DNA of 64,000 nucleotides, from positions 46,429 through 110,428 of the forward strand of contig NZ_LIGX01000021.1 in assembly GCF_001683795.1 (NCBI RefSeq). Reading direction: 5' to 3'. The notes under the pieces were generated by a model. The model did not search any database, was not told the DNA's origin, and saw only the letters and a list, made by a program, of their open reading frames with translations. Origin of the DNA: Neoakkermansia glycaniphila (GTDB taxonomy: Bacteria > Verrucomicrobiota > Verrucomicrobiia > Verrucomicrobiales > Akkermansiaceae). The position numbers were made by a program, and so were the translations under genes. Shown here piece after piece: positions 9,263 through 19,179 of this stretch; position 1 is the first letter of the stretch, and each line of letters begins with the position of its first letter.

Positions 9263-9751
9263 TTACAAAAACCGGAACCGAACCGAATCGTCATCCGTAT
9301 CGTACACGGCGAACCCGGCCCTGCGCCGCCCCTGCAACTCGCCGGGATTCACCATCAGGCACGCACCGAGCCGGAACGATTCAGCCTCGTGCGTATGCCC
9401 GAAAAAAACCGCGTCGTACTTGCCGGACTCCGCCAGCTTCATCGCCTGGGTAGGAAAATGGGTCATCGCGATGCGCTTTCCATCCAGATCGACACTGCCC
9501 ACATCGCCATGCAGCTCCACTTTCGGCGCACGCTGCGCCATCATCAGAAAAGATTTCCTGTCGTACTCGTTATTGCCGAACACAGCGTCGATCGGACCAT
9601 CCCACTCCGCAATCAGCAGGCGGAACGTCTCCAGCGACACGAAATCCCCCATGCACAGCAGATGCTCGCACCGCTCCCGCTTCGCCATGCACAGCGCAGC
9701 CAGCAGATTGTTCGTACGGTCGTGAATATCGGAAATCAGGGCAACTTTCAT
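9263..9751 (-). CDS. YfcE/MJ0936-type metallophosphoesterase
   Basis: A 162-residue small calcineurin-like phosphoesterase. Metal-binding motifs appear in the expected order: LISDIHD (DxH), CMGDFV (GD), FGNNEYD (GNNE; GNHD in classical members), MTHFP and FGHTHEA (GHxH). Family enzymes hydrolyse phosphodiesters or phosphomonoesters; the physiological substrate is unknown. Start set at ATG 9751, which overlaps the stop of the upstream methyltransferase gene by ATGA, pointing to translational coupling. An upstream in-frame extension was rejected because the family begins directly with MKVALISD. Confidence 0.85.
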   Translation of the reverse strand: MKVALISDIHDRTNNLLAALCMAKRERCEHLLCMGDFVSLETFRLLIAEWDGPIDAVFGNNEYDRKSFLMMAQRAPKVELHGDVGSVDLDGKRIAMTHFPTQAMKLAESGKYDAVFFGHTHEAESFRLGACLMVNPGELQGRRRAGFAVYDTDDDSVRFRFL

Positions 9752-10662
9752 GATGCGGAGGAAGAAGAACGATGCAGCAGGCAGCAAAAGCCCCCTGCCC
9801 CGAAACCGTCGCGCGGCAACAGGCGGTAAGCCGGAAACCCGCACAGCGAAGAACGGAACGCAGCCAGGCAAGGCACCTCGACCGCCGAAAGATCGGGATA
9901 ACGCTTCAACAGATAGCCCATCACCTTCTCATTCTCCTCGGGATCGTACGTACAGGTCGAATACAGCACATGGCCGCCCGGAGTCAGCCGGGGCAGCACA
10001 GACAGCAGAATCCCCTTCTGCCGCTTCGCGTTGCCGTTCACCATCGGGGCATTCAGGCAGCCGGGATTCTTCATCCCCTTTGCCAGCAACGACTGCCCGC
10101 TGCACGGCGCATCCGCCAGAATCAGATCGAACGATCTTCCCTCCTCTCGCGCCCACTGGTCGGGCCGCAGCCCCGCCACCTCCGAACGCACGGCTCCGCA
10201 CTGCTTCAGATTATCCCGCAAAATACCGCGCCGCGCAGGGTGTACCTCGTTCGCCACATGCTCCGCCTCCGGGAACCGCGCCAGCATCAGCATCGACTTC
10301 CCGCCCGGTGCCGCGCACAGATCAAGGCAGCTCGCCGGAGCCTGCACCACGGACAACGCCGCAGACTCCCATGCCGACGACAAATCGAGCGGATAGTAAA
10401 AGCCCTTCCGGTAATCCTCGAAAGCCCCCGGCTTCAACTCGGGATCGGACGGCACGATCACCCGGGGAGGCAACCAGCCCCACGACGCCGTATCCTCGCA
10501 GGGAAACGGCGGCACATACCCCGGCGGAGTCAGAACCGTCAGCACCAATGCCTGCCGCGAAGACTTCCCCTCACGCAGAGCCTGCAAAAACGCCTGCGCT
10601 TCGCCGTCCGGCAGCCGCAGGCGGCTGCACAGTCGCAACTCGGCTTTCGAAGGTTCGGGCAT
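9748..10662 (-). CDS. NOL1/NOP2/Sun-type RNA (cytosine-5)-methyltransferase
   Basis: A 304-residue SAM-dependent RNA m5C methyltransferase of the RsmB/RsmF/NSUN type. The SAM-binding motif is LDLCAAPGGKSM (about residue 115). Both catalytic cysteines are present: ADAPCSGQSLL (motif IV) and LYSTCTYDPEENE (motif VI). The N-terminal part is short and no PUA or NusB-like domain is evident, so the target (rRNA or tRNA) cannot be named. The gene lies 6 bp after the ROK kinase gene and overlaps the phosphoesterase gene by 4 nt, forming a likely three-gene minus-strand operon. Confidence 0.88.
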   Translation of the reverse strand: MPEPSKAELRLCSRLRLPDGEAQAFLQALREGKSSRQALVLTVLTPPGYVPPFPCEDTASWGWLPPRVIVPSDPELKPGAFEDYRKGFYYPLDLSSAWESAALSVVQAPASCLDLCAAPGGKSMLMLARFPEAEHVANEVHPARRGILRDNLKQCGAVRSEVAGLRPDQWAREEGRSFDLILADAPCSGQSLLAKGMKNPGCLNAPMVNGNAKRQKGILLSVLPRLTPGGHVLYSTCTYDPEENEKVMGYLLKRYPDLSAVEVPCLAAFRSSLCGFPAYRLLPRDGFGAGGFCCLLHRSSSSAS

Positions 10663-10668
10663 GAGAAA

Positions 10669-11619
10669 TCAACCCTTGTTCGCCAGACAATCCAGCGCAT
10701 AGCGAGCCGCGCCGATCAACCCGGCATCGCCGCCGAACTTCGCAGGAATCAGCTCGATGCGGGTGAAATGGGAAGGCAGAAGCTGCGCCTTCATATACTC
10801 GCGCAACGGATCGAACAGCAGCTCCCTCGCACCCGCCACCCCGCCGCCGATCACGAACGCATGGGGATTGATGATATAACAGCAATTGATCAGCGCACTG
10901 GCCAGCTTGCGGGCAATCTCGCGCCACAGCTGCTGGGCCACCGGATCTCCCGCGCGGGCGGCATCCTCCAAAGGCCGGGGACCGCATTCCTCGATCGTCT
11001 TGCTGATGCCGACCGCCGCATAGGCTGCCTGGGCATCCGCCGCAATCTCGCGGTTGCCGATATAATCTTCCAGCGCACCGCGATTGCCGTAATGGCCGAC
11101 GCGCCCCTTGTAATCGATACAGGACTGCCCCATCTCCCCTGCGCCGCCGAAATGGCCGCGGTAAAACTGATTATTGAGCACGATACCGGAACCCACCCCC
11201 GTACCGATCGTCAGGCACACAAGATCCTTATAGCCGACCCCCGCCCCAAGCTTCCACTCGGCGTATGCCATACAGTTGGCATCATTCTCCACAAAAGCGG
11301 GCAGACCCGTCGCTTCCGACACGATCCTGCAAATGGGCACCTCGTGCCACCCCGGCACATTCGTCAAATCTCCCACCACGCCTCGGGCATAATCCACCAC
11401 ACAGGGAATCCCCATGCCGACCGCACGTGCCGCAGGCCACTTCTTCACCAGATCCTTCAGCGTCTCCACCATGGCTTCAATCAGCAGTTCCGGCGTTGCA
11501 AACTCCTGAGTTTGCAATGCTGGAGCGCGATCCAGCATCTCGGTACCCTGAATAATGGCGAACTTGACGGAAGTACCGCCAAAATCCATACTGATCGCAA
11601 TCTCCTCGGAATCGGTCAT
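10669..11619 (-). CDS. ROK-family sugar kinase (glucokinase-like) lacking the zinc motif
   Basis: A 316-residue cytoplasmic sugar kinase of the ROK family. SMDFGGTSVKFAI is the N-terminal phosphate-binding loop, FVENDANCMAYAEW carries the catalytic Asp, IGTGVGSGIVL is phosphate 2, and INPHAFVIGGGV is the adenosine motif. It probably phosphorylates glucose or an amino sugar. The classical zinc site is degraded: the stretch GGAGEMGQ has Gln where His is usual, and the CxCGxxGCxE cysteines are replaced (RVGHYGNRGALEDY). I set the start at ATG 11619; ATG 11640 in frame would add seven residues. Confidence 0.85.
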   Translation of the reverse strand: MTDSEEIAISMDFGGTSVKFAIIQGTEMLDRAPALQTQEFATPELLIEAMVETLKDLVKKWPAARAVGMGIPCVVDYARGVVGDLTNVPGWHEVPICRIVSEATGLPAFVENDANCMAYAEWKLGAGVGYKDLVCLTIGTGVGSGIVLNNQFYRGHFGGAGEMGQSCIDYKGRVGHYGNRGALEDYIGNREIAADAQAAYAAVGISKTIEECGPRPLEDAARAGDPVAQQLWREIARKLASALINCCYIINPHAFVIGGGVAGARELLFDPLREYMKAQLLPSHFTRIELIPAKFGGDAGLIGAARYALDCLANKG

Positions 11620-11828
11620 AACGGGCACGGAGAATATCATACTTCGGAATCGAACAAAAGCAAAAACACGAACTCCGGAACGCAGAATCGCATAAAAAAG
11701 AGCAGCCTTGAATGCCAGTGCATTCGGAGAATACCGCCAATCCGTTCCGCAAAACGGAAACGCATTGAAAAATTGGCTTCCATTATCGGAACGAACATGT
11801 AAAATATCCGTTAATCAATTCACACAAT

Positions 11829-12377
11829 ATGAATCTGAAACCATTTCTCGCCCTGGCCTGCGTATGCGCATTCGGCCTTTCGATCACGGCGGCGGAAGCC
11901 GCACAGACGCCTCCTGCCAAACAGGCAGCCTCCGCCAAAGCCCCCAAACTCTCCGCTTTCAAATGGTACACCACCAAAGCGGAAGCCCTCGCCGCCGCAC
12001 AGAAATACAACGTCCCCGTATTCGTCGTCTTCACGGCGGACGACTGCTCCTACTGCAAAAAACTCGAAAAGGAAATCCTGGCATCCTCCACCTTCAAAAA
12101 AGAAATCAAAGGCAAGGCCGTCGGCCTCATGTTCAAGAAAAAATCGCTCCGCACCCCGTGGACGGGCGATGCCGCCGACTGCCAGCAATGGCTCATCATG
12201 CGAACCACTCCCGGCCTCGCCATCGTGGCTCCGAACGGCGAACGCATGGAACCCTGCGGCTACCGCGCTGAAAAGAAACCCAAGGAATACACCGAGCGCA
12301 TCCAGCTCTGCTACGATAAACTCCGGAAGGAAGCCCAGCCGGAAACGGAACCTTCCTCCGACGCACCCGCCGAATAA
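11829..12377 (+). CDS. Secreted thioredoxin-fold protein (CSYC)
   Basis: A 182-residue exported protein. Signal peptide about 1-24 (MNLKPFLALACVCAFGLS, then AAEA). An Ala/Lys/Pro-rich linker precedes a thioredoxin fold with FTADDCSYCKKLE, a CxxC redox site, around residue 73. A TTPGLAIV segment provides the cis-proline. The acidic tail is low-complexity. Probably a periplasmic or surface thiol-disulfide protein; the partner is unknown. A second gene of similar design follows 108 bp downstream, so the two may act as a pair. Confidence 0.8.
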   Translation: MNLKPFLALACVCAFGLSITAAEAAQTPPAKQAASAKAPKLSAFKWYTTKAEALAAAQKYNVPVFVVFTADDCSYCKKLEKEILASSTFKKEIKGKAVGLMFKKKSLRTPWTGDAADCQQWLIMRTTPGLAIVAPNGERMEPCGYRAEKKPKEYTERIQLCYDKLRKEAQPETEPSSDAPAE

Positions 12378-12485
12378 CTTCCCGCCCACCTTGCCCAGGC
12401 AACCTCTACTCTTCCGGAAGCCCCCGGACGGCGGCACTTGGCCGCACCTTGGCAACACGCAAACAACATCTTCTCTTTCATCAAC

Positions 12486-12995
12486 ATGAACATCACGACA
12501 ATCATTCCGTCATGGAGCGCCGCTCTCGGCCTCCTCTGCCTCGCAGCCATCCCCGCCTCCGCCGCGAACCGCAAAATCGCACCCCGGGCCGCCAAAGCCC
12601 CCGCAGCGCAAACGGCAGACACCCAGAAGCTCCAATACGAAACCTCCGCCAAAAAGGCGCAGGCCAAAGCCAAAGCCGGCAAAAAAATCGTCTTCCTCCT
12701 CTTCACGAACGAACGCACCTGCCAGCCCTGCAAAATGCTCGAAGCGCAAATCCTGAGCAAGGCCGAATTTGCCAAAGGCCTTCAGGAACTGGCAGTACCC
12801 GTCAAATACGCCTTCCCCATCAGCGGTGAAGGCGCCACGCTACTCGGCAAATACAGCGTCGGCGGAACGCCCACCATCATCTACACGGATGCATCCGGCA
12901 AAAAGCTCGGGCAATCCGGATACCGCGGCGGCGACATCCAGTCGTACATCAACGAAGCCAAAAAATACCGCGACCAGGCATACGGTGCCCAATAA
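12486..12995 (+). CDS. Secreted thioredoxin-fold protein (CQPC)
   Basis: A 169-residue exported protein with a signal peptide (residues 1-26, ending IPASAA) and an Ala/Lys-rich spacer. The thioredoxin domain has FTNERTCQPCKMLEAQI as the CxxC site and VGGTPTIIYTDASGK with the cis-Pro loop. It resembles DsbD-gamma or thioredoxin_7-like periplasmic thiol proteins. Start set at ATG 12486, directly before the signal peptide; an in-frame upstream ATG at 12438 would bury the signal sequence. Function in disulfide reduction or cytochrome maturation is inferred. Confidence 0.8.
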   Translation: MNITTIIPSWSAALGLLCLAAIPASAANRKIAPRAAKAPAAQTADTQKLQYETSAKKAQAKAKAGKKIVFLLFTNERTCQPCKMLEAQILSKAEFAKGLQELAVPVKYAFPISGEGATLLGKYSVGGTPTIIYTDASGKKLGQSGYRGGDIQSYINEAKKYRDQAYGAQ

Positions 12996-13023
12996 CCCTC
13001 AGCTTCACATTCAACCATCCACA

Positions 13024-13053
13024 CGCCCGGGAACATTGATTTCCGGGCGTTTT
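13024..13053 (+). terminator. Terminator after the thioredoxin-like pair
   Basis: CGCCCGG (13024-13030) pairs with CCGGGCG (13043-13049), extended by AA/TT pairs, then four T residues. Confidence 0.75.
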
Positions 13054-13151
13054 GCATCACAAAACGCAGCGCCGCCGCCGACCTCCGTTCCGGAACGGCA
13101 ACAACTGGAAATCAAGGCTTGAAAAAACGCCGTCCATGCACGGAAAAAAGC

Positions 13152-13179
13152 TTGCAAAATCCCTCGTGCATACTAAAAT
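13152..13179 (+). promoter_or_regulatory. Promoter of rpsA
   Basis: TTGCAA (13152-13157), a 16-bp spacer and TAAAAT (13174-13179). It predicts a leader of about 95 nt, long for this window. The leader holds an imperfect hairpin with CAGCGGG (13199-13205) pairing with CCCGCTG (13223-13229). Confidence 0.5.
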
Positions 13180-13280
13180 GCGCGACCGATTTTTCGCTCA
13201 GCGGGCGCAGGCGCCTCATTCACCCGCTGCAGAAGAGGCCGCGAGAAACATCGGCAATATTAACTCAACATTCATATTAA

Positions 13281-14966
<1,686 letters not shown>

Positions 14967-14995
14967 ACCTTCGGCTCATCCGAGCTTGAACAACA

Positions 14996-15025
14996 GCGCC
15001 GCAGGAACTCCCTGCGGCGCTTTTT
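14996..15025 (+). terminator. Terminator after rpsA
   Basis: A perfect 10-bp stem (14996-15005 with 15011-15020), 5-nt loop, five T residues. Confidence 0.9.
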
Positions 15026-15083
15026 CGTATCCCGGTCTCCGCTTTGGGCATAACATCTTCCTTGTCCTGTTTCATGAAATGGC

Positions 15084-15112
15084 TTGACGCGCAACCCGCG
15101 CATCAATAGTAT
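15084..15112 (+). promoter_or_regulatory. Promoter of the YD-repeat gene
   Basis: TTGACG (15084-15089), 17-bp spacer, TAGTAT (15107-15112). The predicted leader contains a perfect 7-bp inverted repeat with a CGAA loop (15124-15141). Confidence 0.5.
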
Positions 15113-15171
15113 AACAACATACATTCCGATCGAAATCGGAACATTTTATACCCCCAAATCCCGCAACACCA

Positions 15172-16713
15172 ATGATCGAAACCACCCTCCTGATACTGAG
15201 CCTCGGAACACCGTTGCCGCAAATACTCTCTTCCGAACAACCGAAACCGGCCAACATCTGCGCCACGAACATCTCCATGCCGAACGGCACCGGACAGCCT
15301 GACGGAGCATCTACCTCCCGTCAAGAACCATGGTGGCCGCGGAAATACAGCAGCCAGACCGCGGACCCATGGGTCACGAACTCGAAACAGCCCAAACGCA
15401 TCATCACCGACGAACAGGGACGACTCAAGGAAATATGCTTCATCGACGATGTCGGCAATCCATGCCACTACGACAACGTGCCGTTTGCCATCCTCCGCTT
15501 CCATTACGACGCTCGTGGCAATCTGATACGCGCCGAATACCTCGACGAACACGCACAATGGTATAAGCCTGACGACCTGCCCATCCTTTGCGGTCGTTTC
15601 GACTTCACCTACGACGCACAAAACAGGCTCGCCAGCCAAACCTCCATCGGCCCGGACGGCAAACCGTACAACCTCACCACAGGCACCCAGGGACTCCGGT
15701 ATGCAACCTTTCGCCACACCTACGATACGCAGGGCCGCCTCATCGAAACACTCCTGCTCGATGCGGAAGGTCGCCCGATTCATGCAGAACCGCACCAGTA
15801 CACGCGCACCAAACACGCCTACGACGACCGCTCGCGCACCATCACCACCACCTTTGAAGACGAACTGGGCCGCCCCAGCACATGGTTTTATGGAGCCGCT
15901 TCATGGGTGGAAACCTATGATGAACACGGCAAAAGAACCTCTCGCCGGTTCATCGATTCCACCGGCAGCCCGATCGAACGAGCCGATGCAACCGGAGAAA
16001 CATGCACCTATGACAACAACGGCAGAAAAACGACCCTCACGGGCTTGAAGGTCCGCAACGGAACAGAAACACCCGGCATCACGACCCGTTATGAATACGA
16101 TGAAGCCGGACACTGCATCCGCGAATCGCAATGGAATCCAGATGCCTCTCCTGCAGCCCACCGCAACGGGGCTCATGCCACAATCACCCGTTACGATTCA
16201 TCCGGCAACATCATCCAGAAGTACGGTATCGATCCGGAAGAAAAACGCATCGGTTCATCGGCCATACTCGCCTACGATGACAATGGCCGCGTCGTGAGAA
16301 TAACGAACGTCGATGAACAGGACAATCCGGCTCCACCAGAAAGTACAGGATACCAATACTATGCAGAGCATGCTGCCATTCGCCAATATTACGCGCGACC
16401 TCTTCCTGCCGCCATCCTTGAATACACATACGACCGTCTCGGCAATCGCACATCCATCACGAAAAAGGATACATCCGGCACCCCGGATCCCGACCAGTCG
16501 GGATGGACAACCGCACGTCAAACCTACGATACCCGGAGCAATTGCACCGGGGTCTCCTACTTCGATGCGGAAGGACGCCCGGTCATCGACCGCTCGACGG
16601 GCTACGCCTCCGCACGACACACCTACGACCGCAGAAACCGCCGCATCCGAAGCGAATACTTCGATGCAGAAGGAAATCCCCTTCCCGGCGAACCGCGCAC
16701 GGAAACCCGCTGA
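15172..16713 (+). CDS. YD/RHS-type repeat protein
   Basis: A 513-residue protein built from about 12-14 YD-like repeats of 20-40 residues, such as YDARGNLIRAEYLDEHAQW, YDTQGRLIETLLLDAEGRP and YDDNGRVVRITNVDEQDNP. The recurring E-Y-F-D-A-E-G-N-P element is seen in secreted WG/YD proteins. The N-terminus has a weak hydrophobic stretch and may be a signal peptide. No RHS core closure or C-terminal toxin domain is present and no immunity gene follows, so it is probably a structural or binding surface protein rather than a polymorphic toxin. The specific role is unknown. Confidence 0.7.
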   Translation: MIETTLLILSLGTPLPQILSSEQPKPANICATNISMPNGTGQPDGASTSRQEPWWPRKYSSQTADPWVTNSKQPKRIITDEQGRLKEICFIDDVGNPCHYDNVPFAILRFHYDARGNLIRAEYLDEHAQWYKPDDLPILCGRFDFTYDAQNRLASQTSIGPDGKPYNLTTGTQGLRYATFRHTYDTQGRLIETLLLDAEGRPIHAEPHQYTRTKHAYDDRSRTITTTFEDELGRPSTWFYGAASWVETYDEHGKRTSRRFIDSTGSPIERADATGETCTYDNNGRKTTLTGLKVRNGTETPGITTRYEYDEAGHCIRESQWNPDASPAAHRNGAHATITRYDSSGNIIQKYGIDPEEKRIGSSAILAYDDNGRVVRITNVDEQDNPAPPESTGYQYYAEHAAIRQYYARPLPAAILEYTYDRLGNRTSITKKDTSGTPDPDQSGWTTARQTYDTRSNCTGVSYFDAEGRPVIDRSTGYASARHTYDRRNRRIRSEYFDAEGNPLPGEPRTETR

Positions 16714-16739
16714 GACGGCAAAACATCCACCCGGCATAT

Positions 16740-17777
16740 TCACGCCGTCCGGCGGCGCCTCAGCAACAGACCGGACAGGCCGAAAAGGCTCAGAATGACC
16801 GACGACGGTTCGGGAACGGCAACAAACGGATCATTCGCCAGCGACCAGCCCATATCTTTGAACATCGCCAGCTCCAGATCGGAATAATTCCTGCGAACAA
16901 CACCGCTCAAAGCCATATCTCCCATCAAAATATCCTTATACCCCACCCATTTGGAAATATGGGAACCGTCCTTGGACATCTCAACCCCCAGAGAAGCCAT
17001 ATCATTCGTCTCGTAGGCTGCATACGGATAATCCAGAATCCCCATCCCATGCTTCTGCAAATAGGCTACAGTCGTCGTCCCGTCGAAAAACTTGGGATCA
17101 ATGCTTCCTGCATACGATTTCACACTCGTCAGCACCTCCAGAGCCGTCTTGCTGTCGCTCCTGCCCGGTGCATAAAACCCTAGGGGATGCGCCATTTCAT
17201 GCAAAATAACCGTCTCCATATCAAACTGGAAGCCTTGAATTCCCGAAGCACTCGCACCGTAATACAATGAATTATTCAAATGCAGTGCCGAGCTGATCGT
17301 CACCACTACATCCGCATAATCCGAAGGCAGATAATGCCCATACTTCCAGACATCCTCAAGATTATTGACGGATGCCGCACTGCCGGAGGCTACCCCGCGG
17401 CCACCGAGATCGTCGGCCGTCCAAACTGTCTTCGTTTTCGGTGCGTAGGGCGGAGAACTCTCCGTACTCATGAGCGGCACGGCGGAAGCAGCCGTACCGA
17501 TAGTCTGGTTGACATAGACGAATGACACATTCACCTTGCGGCTGGCTTCGTTGGAAAAAAGCCCCGCAATCGTATCCATCGCACGCATCACACTGGCAAT
17601 CTGCGCATCGCTCCAGTCCACATTTCCCGGTGTTCCCGTCCATGACTCCGTCTCTCCATCATTGTAAAACGTACAGGAAAACGCACCATTTTCCCGAACG
17701 ACAGGAGCAGCGGCAACCATACTGACCTGCACCAGCAAAGCCAGTGCGGCAACGGCGAAGAGAGAACGCAGTTTCAT
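16740..17777 (-). CDS. PEP-CTERM protein with zinc-metalloprotease motif
   Basis: A 345-residue exported protein. Signal peptide MKLRSLFAVAALALLVQVSM followed by AA. The middle has VILHEMAHPLGFYAPG, matching the HExxHxxGF zinc motif of leishmanolysin-like and related PEP-CTERM metalloproteases. The C-terminus is a classic PEP-CTERM tail: VPEPSSVILSLFGLSGLLL then RRRRTA. Such tails are cut by an exosortase and anchor the protein to the outer surface or extracellular polymer; no exosortase is in this window. Start set at ATG 17777 for the signal peptide. Protease activity is inferred from the motif alone. Confidence 0.8.
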   Translation of the reverse strand: MKLRSLFAVAALALLVQVSMVAAAPVVRENGAFSCTFYNDGETESWTGTPGNVDWSDAQIASVMRAMDTIAGLFSNEASRKVNVSFVYVNQTIGTAASAVPLMSTESSPPYAPKTKTVWTADDLGGRGVASGSAASVNNLEDVWKYGHYLPSDYADVVVTISSALHLNNSLYYGASASGIQGFQFDMETVILHEMAHPLGFYAPGRSDSKTALEVLTSVKSYAGSIDPKFFDGTTTVAYLQKHGMGILDYPYAAYETNDMASLGVEMSKDGSHISKWVGYKDILMGDMALSGVVRRNYSDLELAMFKDMGWSLANDPFVAVPEPSSVILSLFGLSGLLLRRRRTA

Positions 17778-17862
17778 ACTTGATTCCCTACCACAGACAT
17801 CAGCCAAGCGTCAAGAGAAAAAGAAAAACACCTCAAAATGCATCCGTTTTTTTCCTTAGCCA

Positions 17863-17891
17863 TTGACGCTCCCAAACATGAAGTATATACT
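17863..17891 (+). promoter_or_regulatory. Promoter of the LprI-like secreted protein gene
   Basis: TTGACG (17863-17868), 17-bp spacer, TATACT (17886-17891); leader about 55 nt. Confidence 0.55.
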
Positions 17892-17952
17892 GAAATACAA
17901 GAAATCCACGCTTTCCATACACAACATAAAACCCTAATAACAAAACAAATAA

Positions 17953-18984
17953 ATGAAACCCACCTACCTTATTCCACTTCTGCTCGCCCTGCCTGTGACA
18001 GCCTATTCCGCGCCTCATCCGGTACAACAGGCCGCGCTTGCTGCAACCGCAGCCAAAAAGACTGCCAAACAGCTCGAACAGGACGTCGAAACCGCCCTCA
18101 AAAAAGGCGATGCAGCCGCCTACGAAAAGGCAGCCCAAGCCCTCTACGATCATGTAAACGGCATTATGGCCGCCGCCTATGATCCTATTCTCAACTTTCA
18201 ACCGCCATCCAATCCTTCCCTTTTGATTGTCAAAGAGGAACCTGGCATGGGCACCAAACCCGCCGAAGCCGTCGTGGCAAAACTGCAGAGCATGAAGGCA
18301 ACGCAGCAGGCATGGCTCGCCTTTCGGGAAGCCGAAGACGCCGCTATCCTCTATCCATGGAATGGAGACGGAACAGATTACCTCGACCGCCGCCCAAAAA
18401 GCATCAGCGAGCAAGGAGACAAAAACCTCTTCAAGGCCGTCCGCATACTGGAACGATTGCGCTTTGCCAGCGCCGTGAAAGCTCAATATGACGATTCTAC
18501 CGAAAACACCCCTTATCCTTACTTGCCTTTCTCTGAAAATGAACCATTAGACAAATTCCTGAACAATCCCGATACTCAAAAGGCCATCGACCAAGACAAC
18601 ATGGCCTGGAAAAACTCCATCGGGCTGAATGCGCTGTACGAGAGTACCAGACTCCAGAGATATTTCTCTTTTTATCTCCATGGCGGAATCTGGGCGGCAG
18701 TCACGAAAGAAAAGCATGCTGCCATACAGCAGTTATGGGAAAAATACCGCGACTGCCTGCTCCACGAACATAGAGCCCATCCCGCTTATCTTCAAAGGAT
18801 CACCGGCCTGAACCAACTCTGCGACGAAACAGGCCTTTCCAAACAACGCAGCCATGACATCCTGCAATACATGGGAGTCCTGCCCTATCCCAAAGAACTG
18901 GAGAACGGCCTCATCGATTACGCTCCCGCACCGTGGCCGTTCAAAACCGCAACAGACAACCTGCCGGCAGGAACCAAGCCCTGA
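17953..18984 (+). CDS. Secreted protein of unknown function with LprI-like motifs
   Basis: A 343-residue protein with a signal peptide (residues 1-20, ending VTAYSA). An Ala/Lys-rich helical segment follows (QLEQDVETALKKGDAAAYEK). Two segments resemble the Q-x-x-W-x-x-(Y/F)R(D/E) signature of LprI/DUF1311 lysozyme-inhibitor-like proteins: ATQQAWLAFREAEDAA near residue 117 and IQQLWEKYRDCLLHEH near 260. The similarity is weak and the conserved cysteine pattern is incomplete, so function is open. It stands alone between its own promoter and terminator. Confidence 0.6.
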   Translation: MKPTYLIPLLLALPVTAYSAPHPVQQAALAATAAKKTAKQLEQDVETALKKGDAAAYEKAAQALYDHVNGIMAAAYDPILNFQPPSNPSLLIVKEEPGMGTKPAEAVVAKLQSMKATQQAWLAFREAEDAAILYPWNGDGTDYLDRRPKSISEQGDKNLFKAVRILERLRFASAVKAQYDDSTENTPYPYLPFSENEPLDKFLNNPDTQKAIDQDNMAWKNSIGLNALYESTRLQRYFSFYLHGGIWAAVTKEKHAAIQQLWEKYRDCLLHEHRAHPAYLQRITGLNQLCDETGLSKQRSHDILQYMGVLPYPKELENGLIDYAPAPWPFKTATDNLPAGTKP

Positions 18985-19021
18985 CCCGCTCCGGCAGGCT
19001 GCCCCTCCCTGAAGGCAAGTC

Positions 19022-19051
19022 CTCCGGAAACCGTCTTCCGGAGGGCTTTTG
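19022..19051 (+). terminator. Terminator after the LprI-like gene
   Basis: A perfect 9-bp stem (19022-19030 with 19037-19045), 6-nt loop, then GCTTTT. A second 8-bp inverted repeat without a T-run lies at 19080-19101. Confidence 0.75.
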
Positions 19052-19179
19052 CCATACAGCGAACGAACCGCACCGTTTCCCGGAAAAAGAGGTTTCCGGG
19101 AGAGGTTTGCTTGTCAGGATGACACTCAATGACACGACTCCAGATAGATGAATCGGCCTTGCCGTAGTATACTGGCAGC

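Noticed and set aside
9772..11802. Long plus-strand frame opposite the methyltransferase and ROK kinase genes
   Set aside because: It is rich in Arg, His and Gln, lacks domains and covers two genes with intact motifs.
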